Below are positions 1 through 6,169 of a stretch of DNA of 8,992 bases, piece after piece. This DNA is from Phycisphaerales bacterium (lineage in GTDB: Bacteria > Planctomycetota > Phycisphaerae > SM23-33). The DNA lies in contig PMBX01000064.1 of the NCBI GenBank assembly GCA_003153915.1, positions 14,021 through 23,012 of the forward strand, read 5' to 3'. The position numbers and the translations under genes are program-made. The notes beneath the pieces were generated by a model. It made no database searches. It had not been told where the DNA came from and was given only the letters and a program-made list of their open reading frames with translations. How positions within the stretch are numbered: position 1 is the stretch's first letter; each line of letters begins with the position of its first letter.

Positions 1-335
1 TTCTCGATGCTGGAGCCACCCCCGCCCACGTCCCACCATACCAGTTCCACTCGCTGGCCGTATTCGACGGCGTGGTGAAGCGAAAATGCCCAGGCGAATT
101 CGTTCTGGATGTTCTCGTTATTGGGGCTGATGAGGTCCAGCGTGACGACGGGCAGATCGGCCAGGCCCTTGCCCCACTTGGCGCGGACCTGCGCTTCAGC
201 CGCCTCGGTCGCCGGTCCGCCAGGGGTCGCACGGCTATCACGACAACCGCACGCCAAAAACCCGGCCAACAGGGCCGCCGCTATCGTCGCCAATTTCCAG
301 GCCACCGGACCACGCAGACTATCGCGCGATGACAT
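1..335 (-). CDS. Lipoprotein, probable ABC-type extracellular solute-binding protein (N-terminal part, runs off left edge)
   Basis: An uninterrupted minus-strand frame starts at ATG 335-333 and stays open to the window edge, giving 111 codons. The N-terminus has an Arg/Lys-containing head, a hydrophobic stretch (about residues 14-28, ending LLAGFLAC) and two cysteines (C29, C31), which fits a lipoprotein signal peptide, although the lipobox is not canonical. After a polar linker comes a segment (about residues 61-111) with PVVTLDLISPNNENIQNEF and then VELVWWDVGGGGSSIE. By recall this resembles the first beta-strand and following motif of family-1 periplasmic substrate-binding proteins of the iron/thiamine type. 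The expected role is to capture a solute outside the inner membrane for an ABC importer, but no permease or ATPase is visible and the ligand cannot be named. No strong Shine-Dalgarno precedes the start; a GGTGG lies 13 nt upstream. The gene lies downstream of the pseudopilin on the same strand. Coding is fairly sure, the family call moderate. Confidence 0.6.
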   Translation of the reverse strand, partial: MSSRDSLRGPVAWKLATIAAALLAGFLACGCRDSRATPGGPATEAAEAQVRAKWGKGLADLPVVTLDLISPNNENIQNEFAWAFSLHHAVEYGQRVELVWWDVGGGGSSIE

Positions 336-480
336 GAAGGCATGATAACCACCGGGCGCCTGCCTGGAAAGCCCCTCATCACGGCAGCCATCGTGATGGG
401 CTGCCGCGATAGACAGTCCCTGCATGGCGACGCCGGCGAACTAGCCCGCCGACTTCAGAAAGCTCATGGCCGACCAACCG
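336..480. other. Intergenic gap with two overlapping, mutually exclusive hairpins
   Basis: This 145-bp gap separates the pseudopilin stop from the lipoprotein start, both on the minus strand. It contains a perfect 8-bp GC-rich inverted repeat, CGGCAGCC (382-389) with GGCTGCCG (399-406), and a perfect 7-bp one, CATCACG (377-383) with CGTGATG (392-398). The arms interleave, so only one can form at a time. Neither is followed by a T-run on the minus strand, so a classical intrinsic terminator is not supported. They might still mark the 3' end of the pseudopilin transcript or the leader of the lipoprotein transcript. I see no convincing -35/-10 pair and no small gene here. Confidence 0.4.
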
Positions 481-1284
481 TCATTTCAGCGACAGCAGGG
501 CATCGCGAATTGTCATCCATTCCGGCAGGCTACCAAAGAGCGAATCGCCGAACTCCCACTGGTACTGGTAGGCCGCCAGACTGCTCCTGGAGGTTACATG
601 GGTGTCGGCGTAGCCCAGATTATATGACGGCGCCGGACCGGATTCAGGCGGGATATTATCTATGGAAGCGCCGTGGGCCAGATCCCAATACCGAAACAGC
701 ACGTCGGAGGCCATCGGTATGTTCGTCGGAAACTCCGAGGTGCGGGTGAATTCCCACATACCGATGGTGGCATCGCTGGGGGAGGTCTTTAGGGATAGAT
801 TGAAGGAATAGCCGCATGAGTAACGAACATTGCTCCAGACTATATTGGGGTTGACAGGAGTCACTCCGTAGGTTCCCGGATAGCTGGAGCGCATCCATTG
901 GCTGCTGGACTGGGAAGGACAATAGATCATGTCAGGCGTCAGTGCGTCCCCCGCCAGAAGGTAGGACAATGGCCCGTAGAGCATCGGGTGACCGGCATCT
1001 TGGATGGGCACCGCGCCAGCCATCTTATAAACTTGAAGTATGGTCACATGGTCTAGGCCTTTATCAGCGTACTTGTTGTTATAGGGAGGCAACATGTCCC
1101 GATTGGCGTTGGTATAGAGCGCAATTGCGGTGCCGATACCGTGCAGGTGTGTCTTGCAGATGGCATTTTTGGCCAGGTCCTTGGCCGCCTTGAGTGATGG
1201 CGCGAGGATGGAGATCAATAGTGCAATAATGGCAATGACGACTAGCAACTCCACCAGAGTGAAACCTTTATGACCTTTACGCAT
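481..1284 (-). CDS. Pseudopilin-like protein with type II secretion/type IV pilus N-terminal methylation signal
   Basis: This 267-aa protein starts with a textbook class III signal: basic residues MRKGHKG, cleavage expected after G7, mature F8 (to be N-methylated), and Glu at +5 (E12), followed by the hydrophobic helix LVVIAIIALLISILAPSL (about residues 13-28). The rest is a soluble C-terminal domain with a pair of cysteines in the middle. Near the end, YNLGYADTHVTSR (about residues 224-236) resembles the 'FADGHV' element of planctomycete pseudopilins (DUF1559 and relatives), with T in place of the usual G. Such proteins are processed by a prepilin peptidase and inserted in the inner membrane; the family is hugely expanded in Planctomycetes and individual roles are unknown. 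I chose ATG 1284 rather than the in-frame ATG at 1335 because an AAAGGAG lies 8 nt upstream and the signal peptide must be N-terminal. No other secretion or pilus gene is visible nearby. Confidence 0.9.
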   Translation of the reverse strand: MRKGHKGFTLVELLVVIAIIALLISILAPSLKAAKDLAKNAICKTHLHGIGTAIALYTNANRDMLPPYNNKYADKGLDHVTILQVYKMAGAVPIQDAGHPMLYGPLSYLLAGDALTPDMIYCPSQSSSQWMRSSYPGTYGVTPVNPNIVWSNVRYSCGYSFNLSLKTSPSDATIGMWEFTRTSEFPTNIPMASDVLFRYWDLAHGASIDNIPPESGPAPSYNLGYADTHVTSRSSLAAYQYQWEFGDSLFGSLPEWMTIRDALLSLK

Positions 1285-1292
1285 GGCAATTA

Positions 1293-1299
1293 CTCCTTT
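1293..1299 (-). promoter_or_regulatory. Shine-Dalgarno that fixes the pseudopilin start
   Basis: On the minus strand AAAGGAG is followed by 8 nt and then ATG at 1284. It lies inside the longer frame that could begin at 1335, so it argues for the shorter 267-aa protein. Confidence 0.75.
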
Positions 1300-1335
1300 C
1301 CCGGCTGGAACACCAGCAACTTGATAAATGGACAA

Positions 1336-1525
1336 TTACCTCAATCCGCCTTAATTATACCTCGGAGTTTTAATGGCAGCAGCTTTATTATAAGAGAGTG
1401 TACCAATATCGAACTGCGTCATCAAGGTTATTGACTGCATTTTTCGATAAATTCACGTGTTGTTGGGGGACCGGGATCCGGGGTTTAAGTCCCCCACCTT
1501 CCCGATAACCGAAACGGACCGCGAT
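1336..1525. promoter_or_regulatory. AT-rich intergenic region with candidate promoters for the pseudopilin
   Basis: This gap between the TPR gene stop and the pseudopilin is much richer in A+T than its surroundings, especially about 1336-1460. Read on the minus strand it has TTGATG, a 17-nt spacer and TACACT, a reasonable sigma-70-type pair about 120 nt upstream of the pseudopilin start. Two exact TATAAT hexamers also occur (1387-1392 and 1354-1359) but lack good -35 partners. Which of these is used, if any, cannot be decided from sequence. No gene is seen here. Confidence 0.4.
1464..1496. terminator. Stem-loop downstream of the TPR gene, possible end of the five-gene operon
   Basis: TGGGGGAC (1464-1471) and GTCCCCCA (1489-1496) form a perfect 8-bp stem around a 17-nt loop, which itself contains a small CCGG/CCGG repeat. 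It lies about 30 nt beyond the TPR stop codon on the minus strand, the right place for an operon terminator. No U-run follows on that strand, so factor-independent termination is uncertain; it may instead protect the 3' end of the message. Confidence 0.35.
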
Positions 1526-4432
1526 TCATCCCCCGGCCAGCTCACCGGCCCGTTTGGCGACGGCATCGAAGCGGTCCTTCAGGCCGCCCAGGGAGGCATC
1601 CTCCATCGCCAATTGCCTGATACGAACGGTCAGGGCTTTCATAGCCGGGCCGTCAGAGGAAAAGCCTTCCAACAGGCATTGGCAGTATTCCAACTCCATT
1701 GTCCAGTAGGCCGGTGATCCGCCGCCCATGCCCTCCAGCAGGGCGTGGTATCGCTCAACGGCCTCGTCGTATCGCCCCAGGGCGCGATACGCGCGAGCCA
1801 GAGAGGCAAGGTTGGCTGCGTCAACGGACACGGCGGTTTTTCTCATTTCCGCCAGGGCAGGCAGGCCCTCCTCCAACGCCCTGGCCAGCGCGGCGGCATC
1901 GACCGCTGCCTTATCTCCGCTCGCGGCCTCCAAAGCGATTCGGATGGTCTGGCCGTAGCGGCTGTCCTCCGGGCGGATGCCCAGTTCCGCCAAACCGGCC
2001 AGATAGGACCTAGCCATCGCCCGCAATTTCGCCACGTCGCCCCCCGCTGCCTTGACGGCAGCCAAGTCGGTCTGGCACTGCCGGTCGATGGCCCCCCTGC
2101 CGGCGAGCCGCGCGGCCTGGGCGTATTTCTCACATTCCAGCAGCAAGGGCAGCGCCTCGCCGGCCCGGCTGTTCTCCAGCAGCGCCTCGGCGTACATCTG
2201 CGTCACCTCGCCGCGTTGCGCCATCGGCCGGCCCGCCAGCGGCTGATATAGCGTCCCAGCCAATCGCAGGAAGTCTCCTCGCAGGTCGCCGGAGCGGTCT
2301 TTTGCCTGGCCATCGGCCCGCAGCACATCCATCCGGCGGCGTAACTGGGCGACCACCATTTGGATCAGCCGCGCGGCTTGGTCGGGATAGCTGCGAGCGA
2401 ATGTCTCGACACCCAAGGCGGCCTGGTCGATGAGGCCCTGCTCCAGCAGTTTGCGTATCTGGAACTCCGCCGCCTCGGCCAGGGCGGGCGCCCCCGGCCA
2501 GCGAGCGGGCAGGTCCCGCAAGATCGCCATCGCCTCCTGCCGCCTTGGGGGAAGATCGTAGAGAAGCTCCGCCGCCAGGATTTCCGCCCCCGCGCCCCAG
2601 TTGAGTATTTCCGCGGCGGACAGGCCCTCGGGCGGGGCCTTGGCCGCGACGGCTGCATCGGAGGCATAGGCCCTGCACTCATTTACCAACGTCATCGCCG
2701 CTAGTCGCCAAGCCGCCGAATCTTTGCCGGGAGGCAATTGTCCGCGACTCAGTTCCAGCCTCCGCCAGCGCGCCTGCAAGTACCGGGGCGATTGCGAAGG
2801 CACGGCCTGGTAGGCGGCGATGGCCTTGACCGTCAGGGCGGCTTTTTCCCCCTCTGCCACTTGGGCGGTGAGTTTCTCATACTGCCATCCAAGCTCCAAC
2901 CGCCAGGCCCCCGCTGGATCGGGATTGGCCCGGCGATCCAGGAGCAACTCTATCGCGGCGATAAAACGGCGGCGCAGGTCCGGGGCAGCGCCGCTGGACT
3001 GGCAGGCGGCCACCGCACGCCGGTAGCAGGCGGCTGCCTGGACGGCGGCCTGGGGGGCAAGTGCGTCGGCGGGGTATCGCGTGGCCAGTTGGCTGAAGGC
3101 CTCGCCCGCGGCCTGGTCGTCCCCGCTATCGGCGGCCAGGAACGCCAGATGCCAATTTGCCAGCGGGCGCAGCCGGACCGAGAGGTCATCGCTACGAACC
3201 AGGATGGCCTCCAGCATGGCCCGGCGATCCTGGGCATTGGCGTCGCTGCCCTCCCCGCCAACCAAGGCCAACAGTGTCAGCGAGTCGGAGTTGCGTTGAT
3301 CCGCCCTGCCGCGCGCGTCGCGGGCGACGACTGCCAGGAAGGCCCGTTGAACCCGTATATCGGCGTGTCGGGCCAGAAACGCTATCGCCGCTTCGTTGGA
3401 GGCGTTTCGATCCGCGGAGGCGGCGGCTGGATCGCGACGACAGGCGGCGGCCGTGTCGTGAAGATACTTCCGCAGGAGCGTGGCCTTGGCATCGGCGGAG
3501 GTGGCGTCAGCCGCCGTGGCGGCGGTGAGTTTCTCGTATGCTTCGACGGCCTTGGTGGCCTGGTGGAATTTTTTATCGACCTGGGTCGCCGCCTCTGCCG
3601 GAGTCGCCGGTTCGGCCGCCAGAGAGCGTCCCTGCTCGACGAGGTTGCACGCCAACTCAAAGACCGCATCGGCCCGCATGTCGATGGGGGCATTAGGCTC
3701 TGCCGCGGCCAGCAGGTCCTCTGTCGCCGCGTCAAACTGCCCCCCATGGCGTTGCGCCTCACCTCGCAGAAAGAGTAGCCCGCCACGAGCGGACGTGTCG
3801 CGACCTTCGCGGATCAGCAAACCGGCCCGCTCGACGGCCTGGCGAAGCCACCCCAGCCGCTCCGCCTCCTGTTGGCATCCGAGTGCACGGTAATAAGCCG
3901 CCCAGGCGAGTTTACCGGCGACCGCCTCCCGCAGGTCCTCCAATTCCGGTACAGCCGTCGCCAGGAGCTTGTAGTCCCGCCGCCATTGGACCAATGCGGC
4001 GTCTATCCTGGCGGTCAGGTCCTCAAGCAACCTGCCCGCTTTCTCGGCGGAGGCGCCGACGGTCTTTCGGTCCTGTTCGGTTCCCTGGAGGTATCGCAAT
4101 CGCATCTGGCTGGAGCGGGGGCGGAGAAATCCGATCGCTTCGGCCTGGAGCAAATTGATGCGGAATATCTCCAACCGCCCCTCGGCGGGCGTATCGGGCC
4201 TGTCCAGCTCGCGGGCCAATCCCTCCGCCGCCGCGACGGCGGCATCGAGCATGGAGGACATGGCATTGGGTTCTTCCGTCGCGGCGGCTTGGGCGATCTG
4301 CTGTCGGACCTGTTGCGACGGTGACGGGGCAGTCTCTTGAGCCAGGACCGCCGAGTAGGCAAAGGCGACCAGGACCGCCGCCGTCCACCCGCCGGCCGAA
4401 GGAAAGCAACCTTTGGCCATACAATCGTTCAT
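1526..4432 (-). CDS. Large secreted tetratricopeptide-repeat protein (968 aa), last gene of the vWA-ExbB-ExbD operon
   Basis: This 968-aa protein has an N-terminal signal peptide: a hydrophobic stretch at about residues 16-30 (WTAAVLVAFAYSAVLA), with likely cleavage at VLA-QE (31/32), placing it in the periplasm. The rest is an almost unbroken set of alanine/leucine-rich helices with TPR-like units, for example around 217-245, 427-455 (HLAFLAADSGDDQAAGEAF), 745-770 and most clearly 873-903 (SLARAYRALGRYDEAVERYH). Cysteines are few and no catalytic motif is recognisable. TPR solenoids normally bind other proteins, so a scaffold or adaptor for the ExbB/ExbD/vWA complex is a plausible inference, comparable in position to the TPR protein CpoB (YbgF) of Tol-Pal systems, though far larger. 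Its ATG overlaps the stop of the second exbD (ATGA) and no Shine-Dalgarno is visible, suggesting translational coupling. An internal ATG at 4420 (MAKGCF) is an alternative start. Confidence 0.85.
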   Translation of the reverse strand: MNDCMAKGCFPSAGGWTAAVLVAFAYSAVLAQETAPSPSQQVRQQIAQAAATEEPNAMSSMLDAAVAAAEGLARELDRPDTPAEGRLEIFRINLLQAEAIGFLRPRSSQMRLRYLQGTEQDRKTVGASAEKAGRLLEDLTARIDAALVQWRRDYKLLATAVPELEDLREAVAGKLAWAAYYRALGCQQEAERLGWLRQAVERAGLLIREGRDTSARGGLLFLRGEAQRHGGQFDAATEDLLAAAEPNAPIDMRADAVFELACNLVEQGRSLAAEPATPAEAATQVDKKFHQATKAVEAYEKLTAATAADATSADAKATLLRKYLHDTAAACRRDPAAASADRNASNEAAIAFLARHADIRVQRAFLAVVARDARGRADQRNSDSLTLLALVGGEGSDANAQDRRAMLEAILVRSDDLSVRLRPLANWHLAFLAADSGDDQAAGEAFSQLATRYPADALAPQAAVQAAACYRRAVAACQSSGAAPDLRRRFIAAIELLLDRRANPDPAGAWRLELGWQYEKLTAQVAEGEKAALTVKAIAAYQAVPSQSPRYLQARWRRLELSRGQLPPGKDSAAWRLAAMTLVNECRAYASDAAVAAKAPPEGLSAAEILNWGAGAEILAAELLYDLPPRRQEAMAILRDLPARWPGAPALAEAAEFQIRKLLEQGLIDQAALGVETFARSYPDQAARLIQMVVAQLRRRMDVLRADGQAKDRSGDLRGDFLRLAGTLYQPLAGRPMAQRGEVTQMYAEALLENSRAGEALPLLLECEKYAQAARLAGRGAIDRQCQTDLAAVKAAGGDVAKLRAMARSYLAGLAELGIRPEDSRYGQTIRIALEAASGDKAAVDAAALARALEEGLPALAEMRKTAVSVDAANLASLARAYRALGRYDEAVERYHALLEGMGGGSPAYWTMELEYCQCLLEGFSSDGPAMKALTVRIRQLAMEDASLGGLKDRFDAVAKRAGELAGG

Positions 4433-4920
4433 GGGGAGGATGGGCGAATGCCCACGTTCCTGAATTTCGCGCGGAGAGCCTGGTTGAACGCCTGCACCAC
4501 GTCCCGCCAGGGGACGTCCCAGCGGGCCTGAATCACCACGGGAATGTCATCGCTACCGAGGGCCTCCCGATAACCGGCCAACTTAAGGTACAACTCCTGG
4601 GGATCGCCGATGGCCTCGCTGGACCCGCCGATCCGGTAGACCGCTCCATCGGCGGCGGTTCCCACGGACAGGACCAGCGGCTTGAGTATGTCCCGTCCCG
4701 CCACGGCAGCGGCAGCGGGGCCTTGCATCACGCTGCCGCCCATTCGCCCTTCCATCTGGCTCAGTGAGTTGGTGAGCACGAAGAACAGTAATAGTTGAAA
4801 CATCACGTCGATCAGGGGCGTCAGGGGCAACTGCATCTTCAGCGGACCTCGCCTCCGCCACTTGAACAGGCCGGCTGGTGGATACCCTTGCCCACTGGTT
4901 GTCGTGTCAATCCGTGTCAT
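4429..4920 (-). CDS. exbD: ExbD/TolR-family biopolymer transport protein (second copy)
   Basis: A 163-aa protein with the ExbD/TolR plan: a short basic cytoplasmic N-terminus (about residues 1-29, including KWRRRGPLK), one transmembrane helix containing LPLTPLIDVMFQLLLFFVLT (about 31-50), and a periplasmic domain to the end. D38 in the PLIDVMFQ motif matches the conserved intramembrane aspartate that carries protons in ExbD, TolR and MotB-like proteins. The C-terminal domain (IPVVIQARWDVPWRDVVQAFNQALRA) keeps the usual beta-alpha pattern. GGGGAG lies 8 nt upstream of the ATG. The start overlaps the previous exbD stop as ATGA, and the stop overlaps the TPR start in the same way. It is clearly different in sequence from the neighbouring ExbD, so it is an old paralogue, not a recent duplication. 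Confidence 0.9.
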   Translation of the reverse strand: MTRIDTTTSGQGYPPAGLFKWRRRGPLKMQLPLTPLIDVMFQLLLFFVLTNSLSQMEGRMGGSVMQGPAAAAVAGRDILKPLVLSVGTAADGAVYRIGGSSEAIGDPQELYLKLAGYREALGSDDIPVVIQARWDVPWRDVVQAFNQALRAKFRNVGIRPSSP

Positions 4921-5441
4921 GGTCGCGACTCCCCGCCTGCTCCGCCACCGCGGTCCAAACCGGGCCTGGCGGTGATATTCATGCCCGATATGCCCGCCTC
5001 GGCCGCGGCGGCCAGGACAGGCTCGATGTGGCCGAAGTTCACTCGCTGGTCGGCGCGAATCTCCAGGAACAATTCCCCCTTGCCCGCTGCGGTCTTGCTG
5101 GACTGGAAGATTTCCAACAGGGCGGTCTTGTCGCCTGGGGCGATGGGACGACCGTCGATCCTGTACATTTCCGCGCGGCCCTTGGCGTCTGCCGGGGGGG
5201 ACGGTGAGTCTTCCGCCGAGACGACATCGACGACCACCCGCCGAGGCGAAGCTCCCTCGGCGGCGACGGCCTGGCTGGCGTGCGGCTGGGCAAGTTGGAG
5301 CTTGGCCAAGGACTCCGTCCCCATGTGGCTGGTGAGGATGAAGAAGATAATCAACTGGAACGTACAGTCGATCATCGGGGTCATGTTGAACGACACGTTC
5401 CCGGAACGGCCCGTCCTGCGATACAGGAAGCTCAAGCCCAT
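4917..5441 (-). CDS. exbD: ExbD/TolR-family biopolymer transport protein (first copy)
   Basis: A 174-aa protein with a short cytoplasmic N-terminus (MGLSFLYRRTGRSGNVSF), one transmembrane helix around residues 20-38 (MTPMIDCTFQLIIFFILTS) and a periplasmic domain. D25 in the TPMID motif corresponds to the essential proton-carrying aspartate of ExbD. The periplasmic part holds an Ala/Pro/Ser-rich insertion (about residues 50-84) before the usual ExbD fold, which includes FLEIRADQRVNFGHIEPVLAAAAEAGI. I prefer ATG 5441 because GGAGGAT lies 9 nt upstream; an in-frame GTG at 5459 would add six residues but would place that Shine-Dalgarno inside the gene. It lies 45 bp after exbB and overlaps the next exbD by four bases (ATGA). 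With ExbB it should form a PMF-driven inner-membrane motor. Confidence 0.9.
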   Translation of the reverse strand: MGLSFLYRRTGRSGNVSFNMTPMIDCTFQLIIFFILTSHMGTESLAKLQLAQPHASQAVAAEGASPRRVVVDVVSAEDSPSPPADAKGRAEMYRIDGRPIAPGDKTALLEIFQSSKTAAGKGELFLEIRADQRVNFGHIEPVLAAAAEAGISGMNITARPGLDRGGGAGGESRP

Positions 5442-5450
5442 CGCAACCGT

Positions 5451-5457
5451 ATCCTCC
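5451..5457 (-). promoter_or_regulatory. Shine-Dalgarno that favours the 5441 start of the first exbD
   Basis: GGAGGAT on the minus strand precedes ATG 5441 by 9 nt. The alternative GTG at 5459 lies just upstream of it and has only a distant GGAG. Confidence 0.5.
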
Positions 5458-5486
5458 ACGGAGGCGGCGTACTCCGTCTGCCGATT

Positions 5487-6167
5487 TCAACCAGCCGTTG
5501 CCCCCTGCCGTTGCTCTCCTGTCGATGGCGGGGGCGCGTCCTTGCCCATCGCTATCGAGCCGATCAGTTCCCGGCAGACCGCCACGGCGTCGGCGGACAA
5601 GATTTCGATGCGATTCCGCAGGATGCCGTAAACCGACAGCGCCGGGATCGCCACCACAAGGCCCAACAGCGTACAAACCAGCTTAATGCCGATGGCCCCG
5701 GCGATGTCCTTCGGCTCGCGGATGCCCCCCTTTTCCACGATGGTGAAAAACGCCACCATCATGCCCCAGACGGTCCCCATCAGCCCCAGCATCGGGCCGA
5801 TGTTGCCCAGCAGGTTGAGCCACTCCACCTCCCGCAAGAGTCTGGCGGTCTCCCCCTCGGCGGTTTCCTCTACAGCGCGGTTCATGGTGGAAACTCCGCG
5901 AGGCGACTGCACCAGCGCCGAGTACAGGATGCGGCCTAAGAGGCTGGGGTCGGCGGCGGTCAGGTCCATGGCCTCGCGATAACGTTTTTCGGCGAACAGA
6001 GACCGCGTTTGAGACAGGATCGCATCGGGCAGAATCCTGCCACGTCGCATGGCCGCCAACTGCTTGACGATCATGGCCAAGGTCACGACGCTCATGGCCC
6101 ACAGGACATATCCGATGTTCCCGCATTTGAGGAACATGATGTCGAAATAACTTATTCCACCGCTCAT
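5487..6167 (-). CDS. exbB: MotA/TolQ/ExbB-family proton channel protein
   Basis: A 226-aa protein with the three-helix plan of ExbB/TolQ. TM1 lies at about residues 19-36, then comes a cytoplasmic loop (about 40-115), TM2 at about 118-143 with the family motif GPMLGLMGTVWGMMVAF, and TM3 at about 158-182 with KLVCTLLGLVVAIPAL. T132 and T166 sit where the conserved polar residues of the ion path lie in this family. The C-terminal tail is cytoplasmic. Length is typical for the short form, without the extra N-terminal signal peptide and periplasmic domain found in some homologues. It should assemble as the ring around an ExbD dimer and use the proton gradient. AGGAG lies 8 nt upstream of the ATG, inside the end of the vWA gene, whose stop is only 2 bp away, so the two are surely co-transcribed. 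Confidence 0.93.
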   Translation of the reverse strand: MSGGISYFDIMFLKCGNIGYVLWAMSVVTLAMIVKQLAAMRRGRILPDAILSQTRSLFAEKRYREAMDLTAADPSLLGRILYSALVQSPRGVSTMNRAVEETAEGETARLLREVEWLNLLGNIGPMLGLMGTVWGMMVAFFTIVEKGGIREPKDIAGAIGIKLVCTLLGLVVAIPALSVYGILRNRIEILSADAVAVCRELIGSIAMGKDAPPPSTGEQRQGATAG

Positions 6168-6169
6168 GG

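Noticed and set aside
342..749. Plus-strand open frame of 135 codons
   Set aside because: Most of it is antisense to the pseudopilin or runs through the intergenic hairpins; the translation is R/P/G-rich.
2738..3778. Long plus-strand open frame (346 codons) opposite the TPR gene
   Set aside because: It lies wholly antisense to a gene with a signal peptide and TPR pattern; its translation is rich in G, R and P with no domain, as expected for a shadow frame in GC-rich coding DNA.
4921..5676. Minus-strand extension of the second exbD frame upstream to 5676, giving a 415-aa protein
   Set aside because: The extra N-terminal part overlaps exbB and the first exbD in another frame and is low-complexity R/G/P. 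The true ExbD begins at 4920 with its own Shine-Dalgarno.
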